Position numbers and translations under genes: made by a program. Under the pieces are notes generated by a model. It was given only the letters and a program-made list of their open reading frames with translations. It did not search any database and was not told the origin of the DNA. A DNA stretch of 64,000 nucleotides from Haloferax massiliensis (GTDB lineage Archaea; Halobacteriota; Halobacteria; Halobacteriales; Haloferacaceae): NCBI RefSeq assembly GCF_001368915.1, contig NZ_CSTE01000001.1:385364-449363 (forward strand), in the 5' to 3' direction. Shown here one piece after another: positions 16,096 to 24,333 of this stretch (position 1 is its first letter; each line of letters starts with the position of its first letter).

Positions 16096-16926
16096 TCACA
16101 CGTCGAGCGCCGACGGCGCGGGCGGCATCGACCGCTTGTGGGCGCTCCCCTCGACGAGGCCGACCACGCGGTCGACCTGTTGTTCGGTCACGTCGAGGTG
16201 GCGGACCGTCGCGGACTTCGAGAGCGGGCCGTCCACGTGGAGCGCGAGAATCGCGTCGAGCGCGTCGTAGGTGAGGCCGAGTTCGCCCTCGTCGGTCTGG
16301 CCGGACCACATCTCGGCCGACGGCGTCTGCAACACGAGGTCTTCCGGGACGCCGACGTGGGCGGCCAGTTGGCGGACCTGCTGTTTGTAGAGGTTTCCGA
16401 TGGGGTTGCAGTCGACCGCCTGGTCGCCGTACTTCGTGAAGTAGCCGGTCATCGCCTCGGCGCGGTTGCCCGTCCCGAGCACGATGCGGTTCTCGTGGTT
16501 GGCGACGAAGTAGTTGAGGACCGCCCGCGTGCGGACGTAGACGTTTCCGGCGGCCATGCGGTCGTCCGCCGCTTCGGGGAACGTGTCGAAGAAGGTCTCC
16601 GCGATGGGCTGAATCTCGACCACGTCGTACTCGATTTCCAGCATCTCGGCGACCCCCTCGGCGTCGCTCATCATGTCCTCAGCGTTTGCCACGCTCGGCA
16701 TGACGAGGCCGTGGAGGTTCTCCTTCCCGAGCGCTTCGACGGCGAGGAAGGCGGTGAGCGTCGAGTCGATACCACCGGACAGGCCGAGGACGGCCCCGTC
16801 TGCGCCGGCGGCCTCGACGGTGTCTTCGATGAAGGTCGTGATGTGTTCGCGGTGCGCTTCGAGTTCCTCGTCGGAAAGCAGGAGGTCGAACGGTGCGTCC
16901 TCCGAGAGAACGTCGACGGATGTCAT
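16096..16926 (-). CDS. nadE: NH3-dependent NAD synthetase
   Basis: 276 aa. Converts deamido-NAD to NAD with ATP and ammonia. PP-loop GLSGGIDSTLTAFLA (about 49-63), YVRTRAVLNYFVANHENRIVLGTGNRAEAMTGYFTKYGD-type core (about 128-166, with GTGN, E and TKYGD all present), and PSAEMWSGQTDEGELGLTYD near 212. There is no glutaminase domain, so it must use free ammonia. The start at 16926 leaves a normal N-terminus; an upstream in-frame extension is not plausible. Confidence 0.95.
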   Translation of the reverse strand: MTSVDVLSEDAPFDLLLSDEELEAHREHITTFIEDTVEAAGADGAVLGLSGGIDSTLTAFLAVEALGKENLHGLVMPSVANAEDMMSDAEGVAEMLEIEYDVVEIQPIAETFFDTFPEAADDRMAAGNVYVRTRAVLNYFVANHENRIVLGTGNRAEAMTGYFTKYGDQAVDCNPIGNLYKQQVRQLAAHVGVPEDLVLQTPSAEMWSGQTDEGELGLTYDALDAILALHVDGPLSKSATVRHLDVTEQQVDRVVGLVEGSAHKRSMPPAPSALDV

Positions 16927-17191
16927 GGAACCCGGTTGGAACCGGGGGCCCAAATAGTCACGTGTCACGCGAAAACAATGGACGGGCGTCCAGTTTCCGC
17001 GGGGGTTCGATGGGGTGAAGCGCTACGTTCAAGTGCCCCCGCAGTCTACGAGTTTTTGCTTCGGAAGACGGTTCGAAGCGTAGCGCGCCGATGTGTTGTC
17101 GAACGACGTGAGACAACGCGCGGGGCGAACGAATGTGAGCGCCGATGGGTGACTGAACGAAGTGAAGTCAGCCACGGGGCGAATGCAATGA
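16927..17191 (+). repeat. Repeat-rich region upstream of tRNA-Gly with two GAACGANGTGA-loop hairpins
   Basis: No gene seen. The tRNA's 5' sequence (cgccgatg) occurs twice ahead of the real gene, near 17086 and 17140, each followed by a hairpin. Hairpin one: GTTGTC (17095-17100), loop GAACGACGTGA, GACAAC (17112-17117). Hairpin two: TGACT (17150-17154), loop GAACGAAGTGA, AGTCA (17166-17170). Stems differ, loops agree in ten of eleven bases. The segments cggggcgaa...gagcgccgatgg preceding 17147 and 17202 are also near-repeats of each other. Confidence 0.75.
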
Positions 17192-17262
17192 GCGCCGATG
17201 GTCCAGTGGTAGGACACGAGCTTCCCAAGCTCGGAGCCCGGGTTCAATTCCCGGTCGGCGCA
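17192..17262 (+). tRNA. tRNA-Gly (anticodon CCC)
   Basis: Acceptor GCGCCGA (17192-17198) pairs with TCGGCGC (17255-17261), discriminator A. D-arm region GGTCCAGTGGTAGGACA; anticodon stem CGAGC/GCTCG around loop TTCCCAA, anticodon CCC (decodes GGG); T-arm GCCCGGGTTCAATTCCCGG region. No intron, CCA not encoded. Confidence 0.97.
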
Positions 17263-17396
17263 TTTCTACCGAGACAACGAGCGAGCAACCGCTCTGCGTG
17301 TTGCTCGTTCTTGTCGAGTGTGTATGCGGCCCGAGGGAATTGAAGCAGCGAGCAACGCGAAGCGTTGCGAGTGAGGTTCAATTCCCGGTCGGCGCA
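17263..17396 (+). repeat. tRNA-Gly 3'-end satellite with hairpins
   Basis: Positions 17375-17396 are an exact 22-base copy of the tRNA-Gly 3' end (17241-17262), 134 bp downstream. GGGAATTGAA (17335-17344) pairs perfectly with TTCAATTCCC (17377-17386, T-arm of the copy). Inside lies GCAACGC-GAA-GCGTTGC (17352-17368). The connectors GCAGCGAGCAA (17345-17355) and TTGCGAGTGAG (17365-17375) are identical to those in the tRNA-Thr satellite. A further inverted repeat, GAGCAAC with GTTGCTC, lies at about 17283-17306. Confidence 0.87.
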
Positions 17397-17433
17397 CAAC
17401 CTGTTTTACTGACAGTTGTCCGAACGGGGGCAC

Positions 17434-17613
17434 ATGGACATCGAGACGTCCCTCCTGTCGATTCGACGCTGGCTGATGGCACTCGCGCTGTTACTCACGG
17501 TTCAGATGTACACCGACGCAGTCGGCTGGAGCGGTCAGCCGGTCCGGCTCGCGCTACTGGGCGCGGGCGTCTACATCGCCATCGCGCTGTTACTCACCTT
17601 CTTCGAAGGATAA
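17434..17613 (+). CDS. Small two-helix membrane protein, 59 aa
   Basis: 59 aa: MDIETSLLSIRRWLMALALL at the start, then helices about 13-29 and 39-57 ending LLLTFFEG. TATA-like TGTTTTACT (about 17402-17410) lies 25-30 bases upstream of the ATG at 17434, supporting a leaderless mRNA. The in-frame start further upstream is less likely for that reason. Function unknown. Confidence 0.65.
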   Translation: MDIETSLLSIRRWLMALALLLTVQMYTDAVGWSGQPVRLALLGAGVYIAIALLLTFFEG

Positions 17614-17627
17614 CCCGCCGCGCCGAC

Positions 17628-17807
17628 TCAGAAAAACAGGTTCTGCACGTCGTCGAACTGCGGAGACTCCGAGCGGAACACCGGCTCGCGGGCGGTCTGG
17701 CGAATCATCGCGTGGCGTTCGAGGGCCGAGTCGAATTCGAGAATCGCCCGCTCGATGTCGCGGGCGAGCGCGTCGATTTCGCCGTGGAGTTCGTCGTCGT
17801 CGGCCAT
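17628..17807 (-). CDS. Small acidic helical protein, 59 aa
   Basis: 59 aa beginning MADDDELHGEIDALARDIER; it looks like one long amphipathic helix (about 4-45) and ends DDVQNLFF. No membrane segment, no Cys. It sits 50 bases downstream of the zinc-ribbon membrane gene on the same strand and is probably cotranscribed with it. Composition suits a small coiled-coil or partner protein; family not recognised. Confidence 0.65.
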   Translation of the reverse strand: MADDDELHGEIDALARDIERAILEFDSALERHAMIRQTAREPVFRSESPQFDDVQNLFF

Positions 17808-17857
17808 GATACGCGTAGTTAGTCGAGGGCCGGTAAAACGGACTCGGCTGCGGGGCG

Positions 17858-18157
17858 TCACCGGAGCCGTCGGGTGCAGTTCCAGCAGAGGTCGAACGTG
17901 GCGTCGGCCTCGTTTTCGGCCCCGCAGTTCGGACAGATGCGCTCGCCCGTCGGCGTCGTCTGTACGCCAGCCTGCGAGCCGTCGTCGAGCGACGCCGCGA
18001 TTTCGGGATGGACGTAGCGGTCCGTCCGGGCGGAGTCCCGACCGGTTCCCTCGCCCATCGTCGGCTCGCCGCCGTTGACGAGGTACCGATAGACCAGCAG
18101 CTGGAGCAGGGTCAACCCGAGGGCGTAGACGACGATCCAACCCCAGGTGTCCATCAT
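17858..18157 (-). CDS. Membrane-anchored zinc-ribbon protein
   Basis: 99 aa. One N-terminal membrane helix (about 4-24, GWIVVYALGLTLLQLLVYRY), a polar linker, then a C-terminal zinc ribbon CPNCGAEN (about 75-82) and CWNCTRR (about 91-97). A TATA-like TATATCG, read on the minus strand near 18180-18187, lies about 26 bases upstream of the first ATG (18157), which therefore fits better than the second (18154). Function unknown; this design is common in haloarchaea. Confidence 0.75.
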   Translation of the reverse strand: MMDTWGWIVVYALGLTLLQLLVYRYLVNGGEPTMGEGTGRDSARTDRYVHPEIAASLDDGSQAGVQTTPTGERICPNCGAENEADATFDLCWNCTRRLR

Positions 18158-18268
18158 ACATTGACTTACGTTAGCATGCTATATCGGTTCTTCGGTCGAA
18201 CGGGCCTACCGACGCTCTCGACGGCGGTCGCGGGCGATGCCGACGCGGCGGACTCGCGTCGAAAAGGG

Positions 18269-19186
18269 TTACTCGCGACGGTGGGACTGCACCGGTCCGT
18301 CGAGATTCCGGTCGAACTCGTCGAATGCCTCGATGTCGTCCGGGAGTTCGTAGGGTATCTCGCGCTCGTCGGCGCGGCGCTCGCCGCCGGCGTCGAGCGG
18401 TTCGGCAACCTCTTCGAAGCCGGGTTTCACCTTCACGCTCTTGGCGGGGGAGCCGACCGCGATGTGGTGGGCGGGCACGTCGCCCTGGACGACCGACCGC
18501 GCGCCGACGATGGCGTTCTCGCCGACGGAGACGCCGGCGTTGACCATCGCGTCGTAGGTGACGCGCGCGTCGTCGCCGATGGTCGTGTGGTAGTTCCTGA
18601 CCTCGGTCTGGTCGACGGTGTCGTGGGAGTGGCTGTAGATGTGGGCGCTGTCGGAGATGGAGACGCGGTCGCCGATGGTGAGTTTCCCGCGGTCGTCGAG
18701 GTGGACGTCGTCGTGGATGACCGTGTTGTCGCCGACCGAGATGTTGTGGCCGTAGGAGAACGTGACGCCCTTGAAGATGCGGAGGTTGTCGCCGGCCTCC
18801 GCGAACAGGTGGTCGGCGAGCATCTGTCGGAACCGGAGGGCGAACGCGACGTTGTCGGCCATCGGCGTCGCGTCGAACTGCCGCCAGAGCCACTGGAGGT
18901 GCTTCGAGCGCTTGAACCGCTCGTCGTCCTTCTCGGCGTAGTACTCGGCTTCGAGCGTCGCGTTACAGGGGTCGTACCCCTGCAACCGAACCCGCGTCGC
19001 TGGCGAGACGGGCTTGCCGTTCTGCCAGCGCTCCCACGCCTCGCGGTCGCCGAACAGGTCGATGAGGGTGTCCCGAACGACCGTGCAGGTGTCTTCGTCC
19101 GAGGCGAGCCGACCGTCGACCTCGTCGATGAACGCCTGTAAGCCTTCTTCGGCGTCCGCCGGAAGCGAAACGTGGACCTTCGTCAT
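18269..19186 (-). CDS. Hexapeptide-repeat acyltransferase (left-handed beta-helix)
   Basis: 305 aa. The left-handed beta-helix runs from about 133 to 245, with hexads such as ISVGDNTVIHDDV, LTIGDRVSISDSAHIYSHSHD (candidate catalytic His residues), IGDDARV and VGENAIVGARSVV, closed by the AVGSPAKSVKVKPG cap typical of maltose/serine O-acetyltransferases. The extra N-terminal region (1 to about 130) is acidic and helical, and the C-terminus is acidic. It probably acetylates a sugar or small metabolite; the acceptor is unknown. Confidence 0.85.
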   Translation of the reverse strand: MTKVHVSLPADAEEGLQAFIDEVDGRLASDEDTCTVVRDTLIDLFGDREAWERWQNGKPVSPATRVRLQGYDPCNATLEAEYYAEKDDERFKRSKHLQWLWRQFDATPMADNVAFALRFRQMLADHLFAEAGDNLRIFKGVTFSYGHNISVGDNTVIHDDVHLDDRGKLTIGDRVSISDSAHIYSHSHDTVDQTEVRNYHTTIGDDARVTYDAMVNAGVSVGENAIVGARSVVQGDVPAHHIAVGSPAKSVKVKPGFEEVAEPLDAGGERRADEREIPYELPDDIEAFDEFDRNLDGPVQSHRRE

Positions 19187-19376
19187 TGCACCGTCGTAAG
19201 CCGTCGAGATTCAAAGGGATTCGGTTGTGCGAACCCCACGTCAGGCCTCCTCCGGGCAATACTGGCTGGTTCCGGGCGTTTGCGATGGGTGAAACCGAGC
19301 GCCCGCCGGGCCGGGGATTCCCACGAGACAAAAACAAAACACACCCAATAAGTCACCGGGCTTCTAAGGGCCGGAC

Positions 19377-20450
19377 ATGCACTACCGCGAACTCGGCACC
19401 TCCGGAATCGAAGTCAGCGAGGTCGGCTTCGGTGCGTGGGTCGTCGGGACCGATTGGTGGGGCGACCGCTCGGACGAAGACTCCATCGAGATGCTCCACC
19501 ACGCCATCGAGCAGGGCATCGACTTCTTCGACACGGGTGACGTGTACGGCCACGGCCACTCCGAGGAGGTCGTCGGCGAGGCGCTTGCCGACTACCGCGA
19601 CGAGGTCACCGTCGCCACCAAAATCGGCTACGACTTCTACAACAACCCGCAGGCCGGCCACGGCGAACTCCCCAAGGAGATAACCGGCGAGTGGGTCCGC
19701 GAGGCGACCGAAAAGAGCCTCGAACGCCTCGACATGGAGTACATCGACCTCCTGCAACTCCACAACGCGAACGTCGACGAGGTCACGCCCGACGTGCTCG
19801 AAGCCCTCGACGAACTGAAAGAGGAAGGTCTCATCGAGGCCACCGGCTGGGCGCTCGGCCCCTCCATCGGCTGGCTGGCCGAAGGCGACATGGCCATCGA
19901 AGAGGAGTTCGACGCGCTCCAAATCGTCTGGAACGCCTTCGAGCAGGACGTGGGCAACCACTTCCTCGACACCATCCGCGAGACCGGCTCCCCGACGAGC
20001 CTCATCGCCCGCGTGCCGCACTCCTCGGGCCTCCTGAACGAGCAGGTCCGCCCCGAGACCGAACTCGGCTCCGGCGACCACCGCGGCTTCCGCCCCGACG
20101 AGTGGTACGAGACGGGCTGGGAGAAACTCGAAGCGCTCCGCTTCCTCGAACGCGACGGCGAGCGGACCATGGCGCAGGCGTCCATCGCCTACCTCCTCGG
20201 CTACGACGAGACCGCGGCCGTCACGCCGACGTTCCGCACGAAAGACGACATCGACGAGTGGGCGAAGGCCTCCGACGTGCCGAAACTCACCGACGAGGAG
20301 CTAACCCGCGTCGAGGAACTGTACGCGGACAACTTCGGCATCGACCGCTTCGACGGCATGGACGCGCTCCGCTCGTCGGTCGACGGCGAGGACATCCGCG
20401 CGGCCGGCCTCGACAAGCGCGTCGCGAAGGGCGCGCGCAACGAAGCATAA
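19377..20450 (+). CDS. Aldo/keto reductase
   Basis: 357 aa. NADP(H)-dependent oxidoreductase with TIM-barrel fold. Catalytic tetrad: Asp in FFDTGDVYGHGHSEE, with Tyr in the same motif (about 51-62), Lys in VATKIGYDF near 82, His in LLQLHNANVD near 123. A cofactor-binding C-terminal stretch AVTPTFRTKDDIDEW (about 282-296) has the usual Arg/Lys pattern. A TATA-like AATAAGTC lies about 28 bases upstream, so the transcript may be leaderless. Substrate not evident. The stop overlaps the next ATG by one base. Confidence 0.92.
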   Translation: MHYRELGTSGIEVSEVGFGAWVVGTDWWGDRSDEDSIEMLHHAIEQGIDFFDTGDVYGHGHSEEVVGEALADYRDEVTVATKIGYDFYNNPQAGHGELPKEITGEWVREATEKSLERLDMEYIDLLQLHNANVDEVTPDVLEALDELKEEGLIEATGWALGPSIGWLAEGDMAIEEEFDALQIVWNAFEQDVGNHFLDTIRETGSPTSLIARVPHSSGLLNEQVRPETELGSGDHRGFRPDEWYETGWEKLEALRFLERDGERTMAQASIAYLLGYDETAAVTPTFRTKDDIDEWAKASDVPKLTDEELTRVEELYADNFGIDRFDGMDALRSSVDGEDIRAAGLDKRVAKGARNEA

Positions 20451-20620
20451 TGGGTCGCCTGAAGACCCTCCTCGGCGTCACCGCGGTCGCCCACGTCGCG
20501 CTCGCGTGGCTGGTCAGCCTCGACGCCAAGAAGCGCGGCGACGACGCCGGCCGCTGGATAGCGCTGACGCTCCTCACCGGCGTCGTCGGTGCCGCGAAGT
20601 ACGTCCGCGACGGCCGCTGA
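20450..20620 (+). CDS. Small membrane protein coupled to the aldo/keto reductase, 56 aa
   Basis: 56 aa: MGRLKTLLGVTAVAHVALAW then a second helix around WIALTLLTGVVGAAKYV. Its ATG uses the last A of the upstream TAA, so translation is coupled. Composition (two short helices separated by a basic/acidic loop LDAKKRGDDAGR) is that of a small membrane protein. Function unknown. Confidence 0.65.
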   Translation: MGRLKTLLGVTAVAHVALAWLVSLDAKKRGDDAGRWIALTLLTGVVGAAKYVRDGR

Positions 20621-20804
20621 CGACGGCGGTCCCGCGGCGACTCGGTCGCGCGTTCGCTCGGTTCGTTTTCCGCCGTTCCGGACGCTCACGAGCCCTCCCT
20701 TCCGATATATATCTAACTTATAAGGCTACTACACCCCCGCCGTCGAACCCGACCGGTACGGTCGCCGCGGCGCGCTCGCGCCGGGGCGACGCGCACACCC
20801 GAAC

Positions 20805-21287
20805 ATGTCGAATTCAGCATCTCCTTCCACCGAGACGCGGTCGGAGCGCGCGTACAGAACCTACCCGCTGGGCGTCCGAATCGTCGAGCACGACGACCCG
20901 GACGAGGAGGGCCGACGGTACGGCTTCCGCGCGCCCGACCACGCGGGCCGCGAGTTCGCGGACGCCGACACGGCCGCGCTCTACGCCGACGTCTACTTCG
21001 ACGTGAACGGCTTCGTCGAGGCCGGCACGGGCGACCGCGGCGTGCCGCCGGAAGTCATTCAAGCGGGCCGCGACACCCTCGCGGCGTACTTCCTGACGCA
21101 ACCCTACGCCGACGCCGACTGGGTGGCGTCGTTCTACGGGAAAAAGCGGGCGCGAATCGAGCGCTACGTCGCGGCCGTCCGACGGCGCGCCGAGGAGATT
21201 CGAGACGGCGTCAAGGCGCTCGAACGCGAGGGGACGTCCGTCGCGGACGACGCGTCCGTCGGAGGCCGAATGGGGACCGATATATAG
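20805..21287 (+). CDS. Haloarchaeal protein of unknown function
   Basis: 160 aa, soluble and acidic. Contains YRTYPLGVRIVEHDDPDEEG, YGFRAPDHAGREFADADTAA, YADVYFDVNGFVE (about 60-72) and a long C-terminal helix from about 105 to 145. I recognise no family. The upstream 180 bases contain the palindrome GATATATATC (about 20703-20712) and a strong AT-rich stretch with TTATAAGG, so it has its own promoter and an 80-base leader, or a later TATA box I cannot pick out. Transcription ends in another ATATAT stretch. Confidence 0.7.
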   Translation: MSNSASPSTETRSERAYRTYPLGVRIVEHDDPDEEGRRYGFRAPDHAGREFADADTAALYADVYFDVNGFVEAGTGDRGVPPEVIQAGRDTLAAYFLTQPYADADWVASFYGKKRARIERYVAAVRRRAEEIRDGVKALEREGTSVADDASVGGRMGTDI

Positions 21288-21372
21288 TCCACACAACGCT
21301 CACCCACGGACAATATTACAATAGGTATCCAATACAAAATTAAAGGGCGGGAGAACGGAGTGGTTCGACCGC

Positions 21373-23502
21373 ATGGTGGAGTTTACTCGGCGAACCCTCA
21401 TGGCATCGTCCGTCGCCGCCGCGCTCGGAGCGAGCGTGGCAGGCGTCGGTCAGGCGGCTGACCCCGACGACCCGAACACGCCGCGCGCACCGCTCGTTCG
21501 GGGCGAACTCAAGCGCTTTTCGACGACGGCGTTCGGCGCGGAGGTGACGGGACCGTTCGTCTTCGGCGACGGGACGCTCCTCTACAGTCTCCAGCACCCC
21601 GACCGCGAGAACCCCGCGCCCTACGACAAGGCGGCTATCGGCTACTTCTCCGGCTTCCGGTTCTCGTTCGACGGCGAGAGCGGCTTCGACGAACTCCCGA
21701 CGCCCGAGACGGACGAGGAGCGGCGAACGGTCCGGTCCGCCGCCGGCGACTACGAGATTCTGGCCCGCGAGCGCGACCCCATCAACGGCGGGTCGGAACT
21801 CCTCGGCGTCCCGCAGACGCCCGACGGGACGAACATCACGAGCGACCGGTTCAGCGGGTCGAAGTACGCCGACGCGGGCTACACCCCCGACTGCAACCAG
21901 TTCGTCGCCACGGACGACGCGGGGACCGAGGGCTACCTGTTCACCAACTGGGAGGCGAGTCCGGGTAACGTCTCGCGGATTCCGCTCAGTCGGGACGACG
22001 ACGGGTCGTGGACCGCCGACCTCGAAAACGCGCTGAACCTCGCCAACACCGACGCGCTCCGCGACCTCGGCGGGACGCGAATCAACTGCTACGGCGACCT
22101 GAGCCCGTGGAACACGATGCTGTCCGCCGAGGAGAACTACGGTCACCCGCGCGTCTCGCTGACCGCGACCGTCGGCGACATCGTCGAGAAGGGGACGGGC
22201 AAAGGGCTCCGCGGCGCACACGAGTTCTGGAACCGGCCCAACCCGACCGAGATTCAGGCGGCCGTCGACGACTACTACGGCGACGAGTCGTGGTTCGTCC
22301 AGAGCTACTGGGCGGTCGCCGGCGTCGAACTCCTCGCGTACTACCTCGGCGCGGAGCCGGTCGACCAGTCCGGCGACGGCAACGACCTGACGCCCATCGG
22401 CGACGTCTACCCGAACCCGTACCGGTACGGCTACATCGTCGACGTCCGCGAACCGGCCGCCGAGACCCCCGAGCCGGTCAAGTACTACGTCATGGGCCGG
22501 GCCGCGTGGGAGTGCCCCGACGTGCAGTCCGACGAGCGGACGGTCTACCTCGCCTCCGACGGCGACAGCAAGGGCGTCTACAAGTTCGTCGCCGACGAGC
22601 CGATTCCGAGCTACGACGACCCGATGGACCTCGCCGGGACGCTCTACGCGCCGTACGTGACGAACCGCGACGCCGCGGTCGAAGCGCCCCCGGCAGACGT
22701 GAACCTCGAAATCGAGTGGGTCGAACTCGGGCACGCGACCAACGCGGAAGTCGCGGCGTGGGTCGCGGAGTACGACGGCATCACGCAGGTCGACTACCTC
22801 GAAACCCACACGGACTGGACCGAAGGCGACGAGGTGACGGCGGAACTCCTCGAAGCCGCCGACAGGGCGGTCGTCGAAAACGGCAACCGCGACTACGTCA
22901 CCGACGAGGAAATCGTCGAGTGGGCCGACCAGTACGAGACGCGCGGCCCCGCCGGCGTGGACGAGGTGCTCAGGCGCGTCCCCTTCATCGAGACCCGCGC
23001 GGCCGCCAAGGAAATCGGCGCGACCATCGAGTTCAACAAGGCCGAGGGAATCGACAGCGTCGACGGCGCGGAACCCGGCGACTACGTCTACTTCGGCATC
23101 TCCGAACTCAACGACGACATGTCGAACGACGCGGGCGACCTCCAGCTCCAGCGCGTCGACGGGGGCGTCGTCTACCGCGCGGAACTGGAGGCCGATTACG
23201 ACATCTCGACGCTCGAACCCGTCATCGTCGGCCCCGACGCGAGCGACCCCGCCGCCGTCGCCGACGACGCGCTCATCAACGTCGACAACCTCGACGTGAT
23301 GGACGACGGCCGCGTGCTCTGTTGCGAGGACGCCGACCAGTTCGGCCGCTCGTACAAAAACGACTGCCTGTACGTCTACACGCCCGAAGACGGCGACCGC
23401 GGCCACGGGAACGACCCCGACGGCGACGACGCCGACAACCCGGGTCGAGGCGACGGTGACGGCAATCCGGGACGCGGCAACGGGAACGGAAACAGCAACT
23501 AA
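21373..23502 (+). CDS. Tat-exported PhoX-like (DUF839) phosphatase-family protein
   Basis: 709 aa. Twin-arginine signal at the N-terminus (RRTLMASSVAAALGASVAG), so it is exported folded. PhoX/DUF839 beta-propeller motifs: SPWNTMLSAEENYGHP (about 251-266), NPYRYGYIVDVRE near 353, GRAAWECPDV near 374, and NVDNLDVMDDGRVLCCEDAD near 637. PhoX enzymes are Ca/Fe-dependent alkaline phosphatases; the Cys-Glu and Asn-rich segments fit. The C-terminal 35 residues are a Gly/Asn/Asp repeat tail, possibly a flexible linker to the S-layer. A TATA-like AATTAAAGG about 28 bases upstream implies a leaderless mRNA. A T-run at 23521-23527 probably ends the transcript. Confidence 0.87.
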   Translation: MVEFTRRTLMASSVAAALGASVAGVGQAADPDDPNTPRAPLVRGELKRFSTTAFGAEVTGPFVFGDGTLLYSLQHPDRENPAPYDKAAIGYFSGFRFSFDGESGFDELPTPETDEERRTVRSAAGDYEILARERDPINGGSELLGVPQTPDGTNITSDRFSGSKYADAGYTPDCNQFVATDDAGTEGYLFTNWEASPGNVSRIPLSRDDDGSWTADLENALNLANTDALRDLGGTRINCYGDLSPWNTMLSAEENYGHPRVSLTATVGDIVEKGTGKGLRGAHEFWNRPNPTEIQAAVDDYYGDESWFVQSYWAVAGVELLAYYLGAEPVDQSGDGNDLTPIGDVYPNPYRYGYIVDVREPAAETPEPVKYYVMGRAAWECPDVQSDERTVYLASDGDSKGVYKFVADEPIPSYDDPMDLAGTLYAPYVTNRDAAVEAPPADVNLEIEWVELGHATNAEVAAWVAEYDGITQVDYLETHTDWTEGDEVTAELLEAADRAVVENGNRDYVTDEEIVEWADQYETRGPAGVDEVLRRVPFIETRAAAKEIGATIEFNKAEGIDSVDGAEPGDYVYFGISELNDDMSNDAGDLQLQRVDGGVVYRAELEADYDISTLEPVIVGPDASDPAAVADDALINVDNLDVMDDGRVLCCEDADQFGRSYKNDCLYVYTPEDGDRGHGNDPDGDDADNPGRGDGDGNPGRGNGNGNSN

Positions 23503-23553
23503 CCCGCCTCGCTCGGACGCGGTTTTTTGTATTTAGAGGGACACGTTCGACCG

Positions 23554-24000
23554 ATGGTCCTCGAACGGTTCGGTTCGGTACTCTCCCGCGAGGCCCGCGT
23601 CGTCGCCCGAAGCCCGCCGCTCTTGGGGGCGGTCACCGGGGCGTGGTTGATGCTCATCGCGCTGATGATGGGGCTCGAAGCGCACCTCGCAGTCGTCTGG
23701 TTTCTCGTCGTCGCGCCGTCGGTGATGGCGCTGGCGTACGGCGGGCGGCGCGTCCTGCGTCGCGTCCGCGGCGACCCCGACGGCGAGTGGACGCGGGCGT
23801 CGGACGGTTCCGGGTACGACCCGGTCGACGACGAGTCTGCCATCGAGCGACTGCGGGAGCGCTACGCCGCCGGCGACCTCTCCGACGAGGAGTTCGAGCG
23901 CCGCCTCGCCAGACTTGTCGAGACCGAAGACCTCCTCGCCGGGCCCCGGTCACGGACGCGGGCGACCGACGAGTCGGAACCGACGTTCGAGCGGAACTGA
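23554..24000 (+). CDS. Two-helix membrane protein with SHOCT domain
   Basis: 148 aa. Two membrane helices (about 23-43 and 48-66). The C-terminal half holds a SHOCT motif: IERLRERYAAGDLSDEEFERRLARLVE (about 95-121, given here as motif key residues RYAAGDLSDEEFERR). SHOCT is an oligomerisation-type short helix pair. A TATA-like GTATTTAGAG lies about 22 bases upstream of the ATG at 23554. A second SHOCT membrane protein is at 63401. Confidence 0.82.
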   Translation: MVLERFGSVLSREARVVARSPPLLGAVTGAWLMLIALMMGLEAHLAVVWFLVVAPSVMALAYGGRRVLRRVRGDPDGEWTRASDGSGYDPVDDESAIERLRERYAAGDLSDEEFERRLARLVETEDLLAGPRSRTRATDESEPTFERN

Positions 24001-24052
24001 AGCCGATTCGAGACCGAAAAAGCCACAACGCTCGACCGAGTTCGGGACGACC

Positions 24053-24301
24053 ATGCGCAGTTCACTCGTCGACGTGCTCCCGGACCTCCTCGAACTCCTC
24101 GTCTTCGGCCTCGGCAGCGCGGGGCTCTCCCTCGCCGGCGCGTACATCGAGCGCTTCGCGTTCGTCACCTTCGAACAGGGCAACGTCGAAATCGCCGCGT
24201 GGGCGGTCGTGATGGGCGCGGTGGCGCTGTACTTCGCGTACAACGTCGGCACCGACAAAGTCCGCCCGAAGCTCCGAGACGTTCGCGCCGCGCTCGCGTA
24301 G
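24053..24301 (+). CDS. Small membrane protein, 82 aa
   Basis: 82 aa. Two hydrophobic segments (about 5-25 and 43-62) with a charged C-terminus KVRPKLRDVRAAL. It follows the SHOCT protein by 52 bases and is probably cotranscribed. An A-rich stretch directly after the stop (aaaaaa near 24303-24309) marks the end, opposite the convergent pitA gene. Function unknown. Confidence 0.7.
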   Translation: MRSSLVDVLPDLLELLVFGLGSAGLSLAGAYIERFAFVTFEQGNVEIAAWAVVMGAVALYFAYNVGTDKVRPKLRDVRAALA

Positions 24302-24333
24302 GAGAAAAAACCGCGTTCTGATTTTCGACCGCC

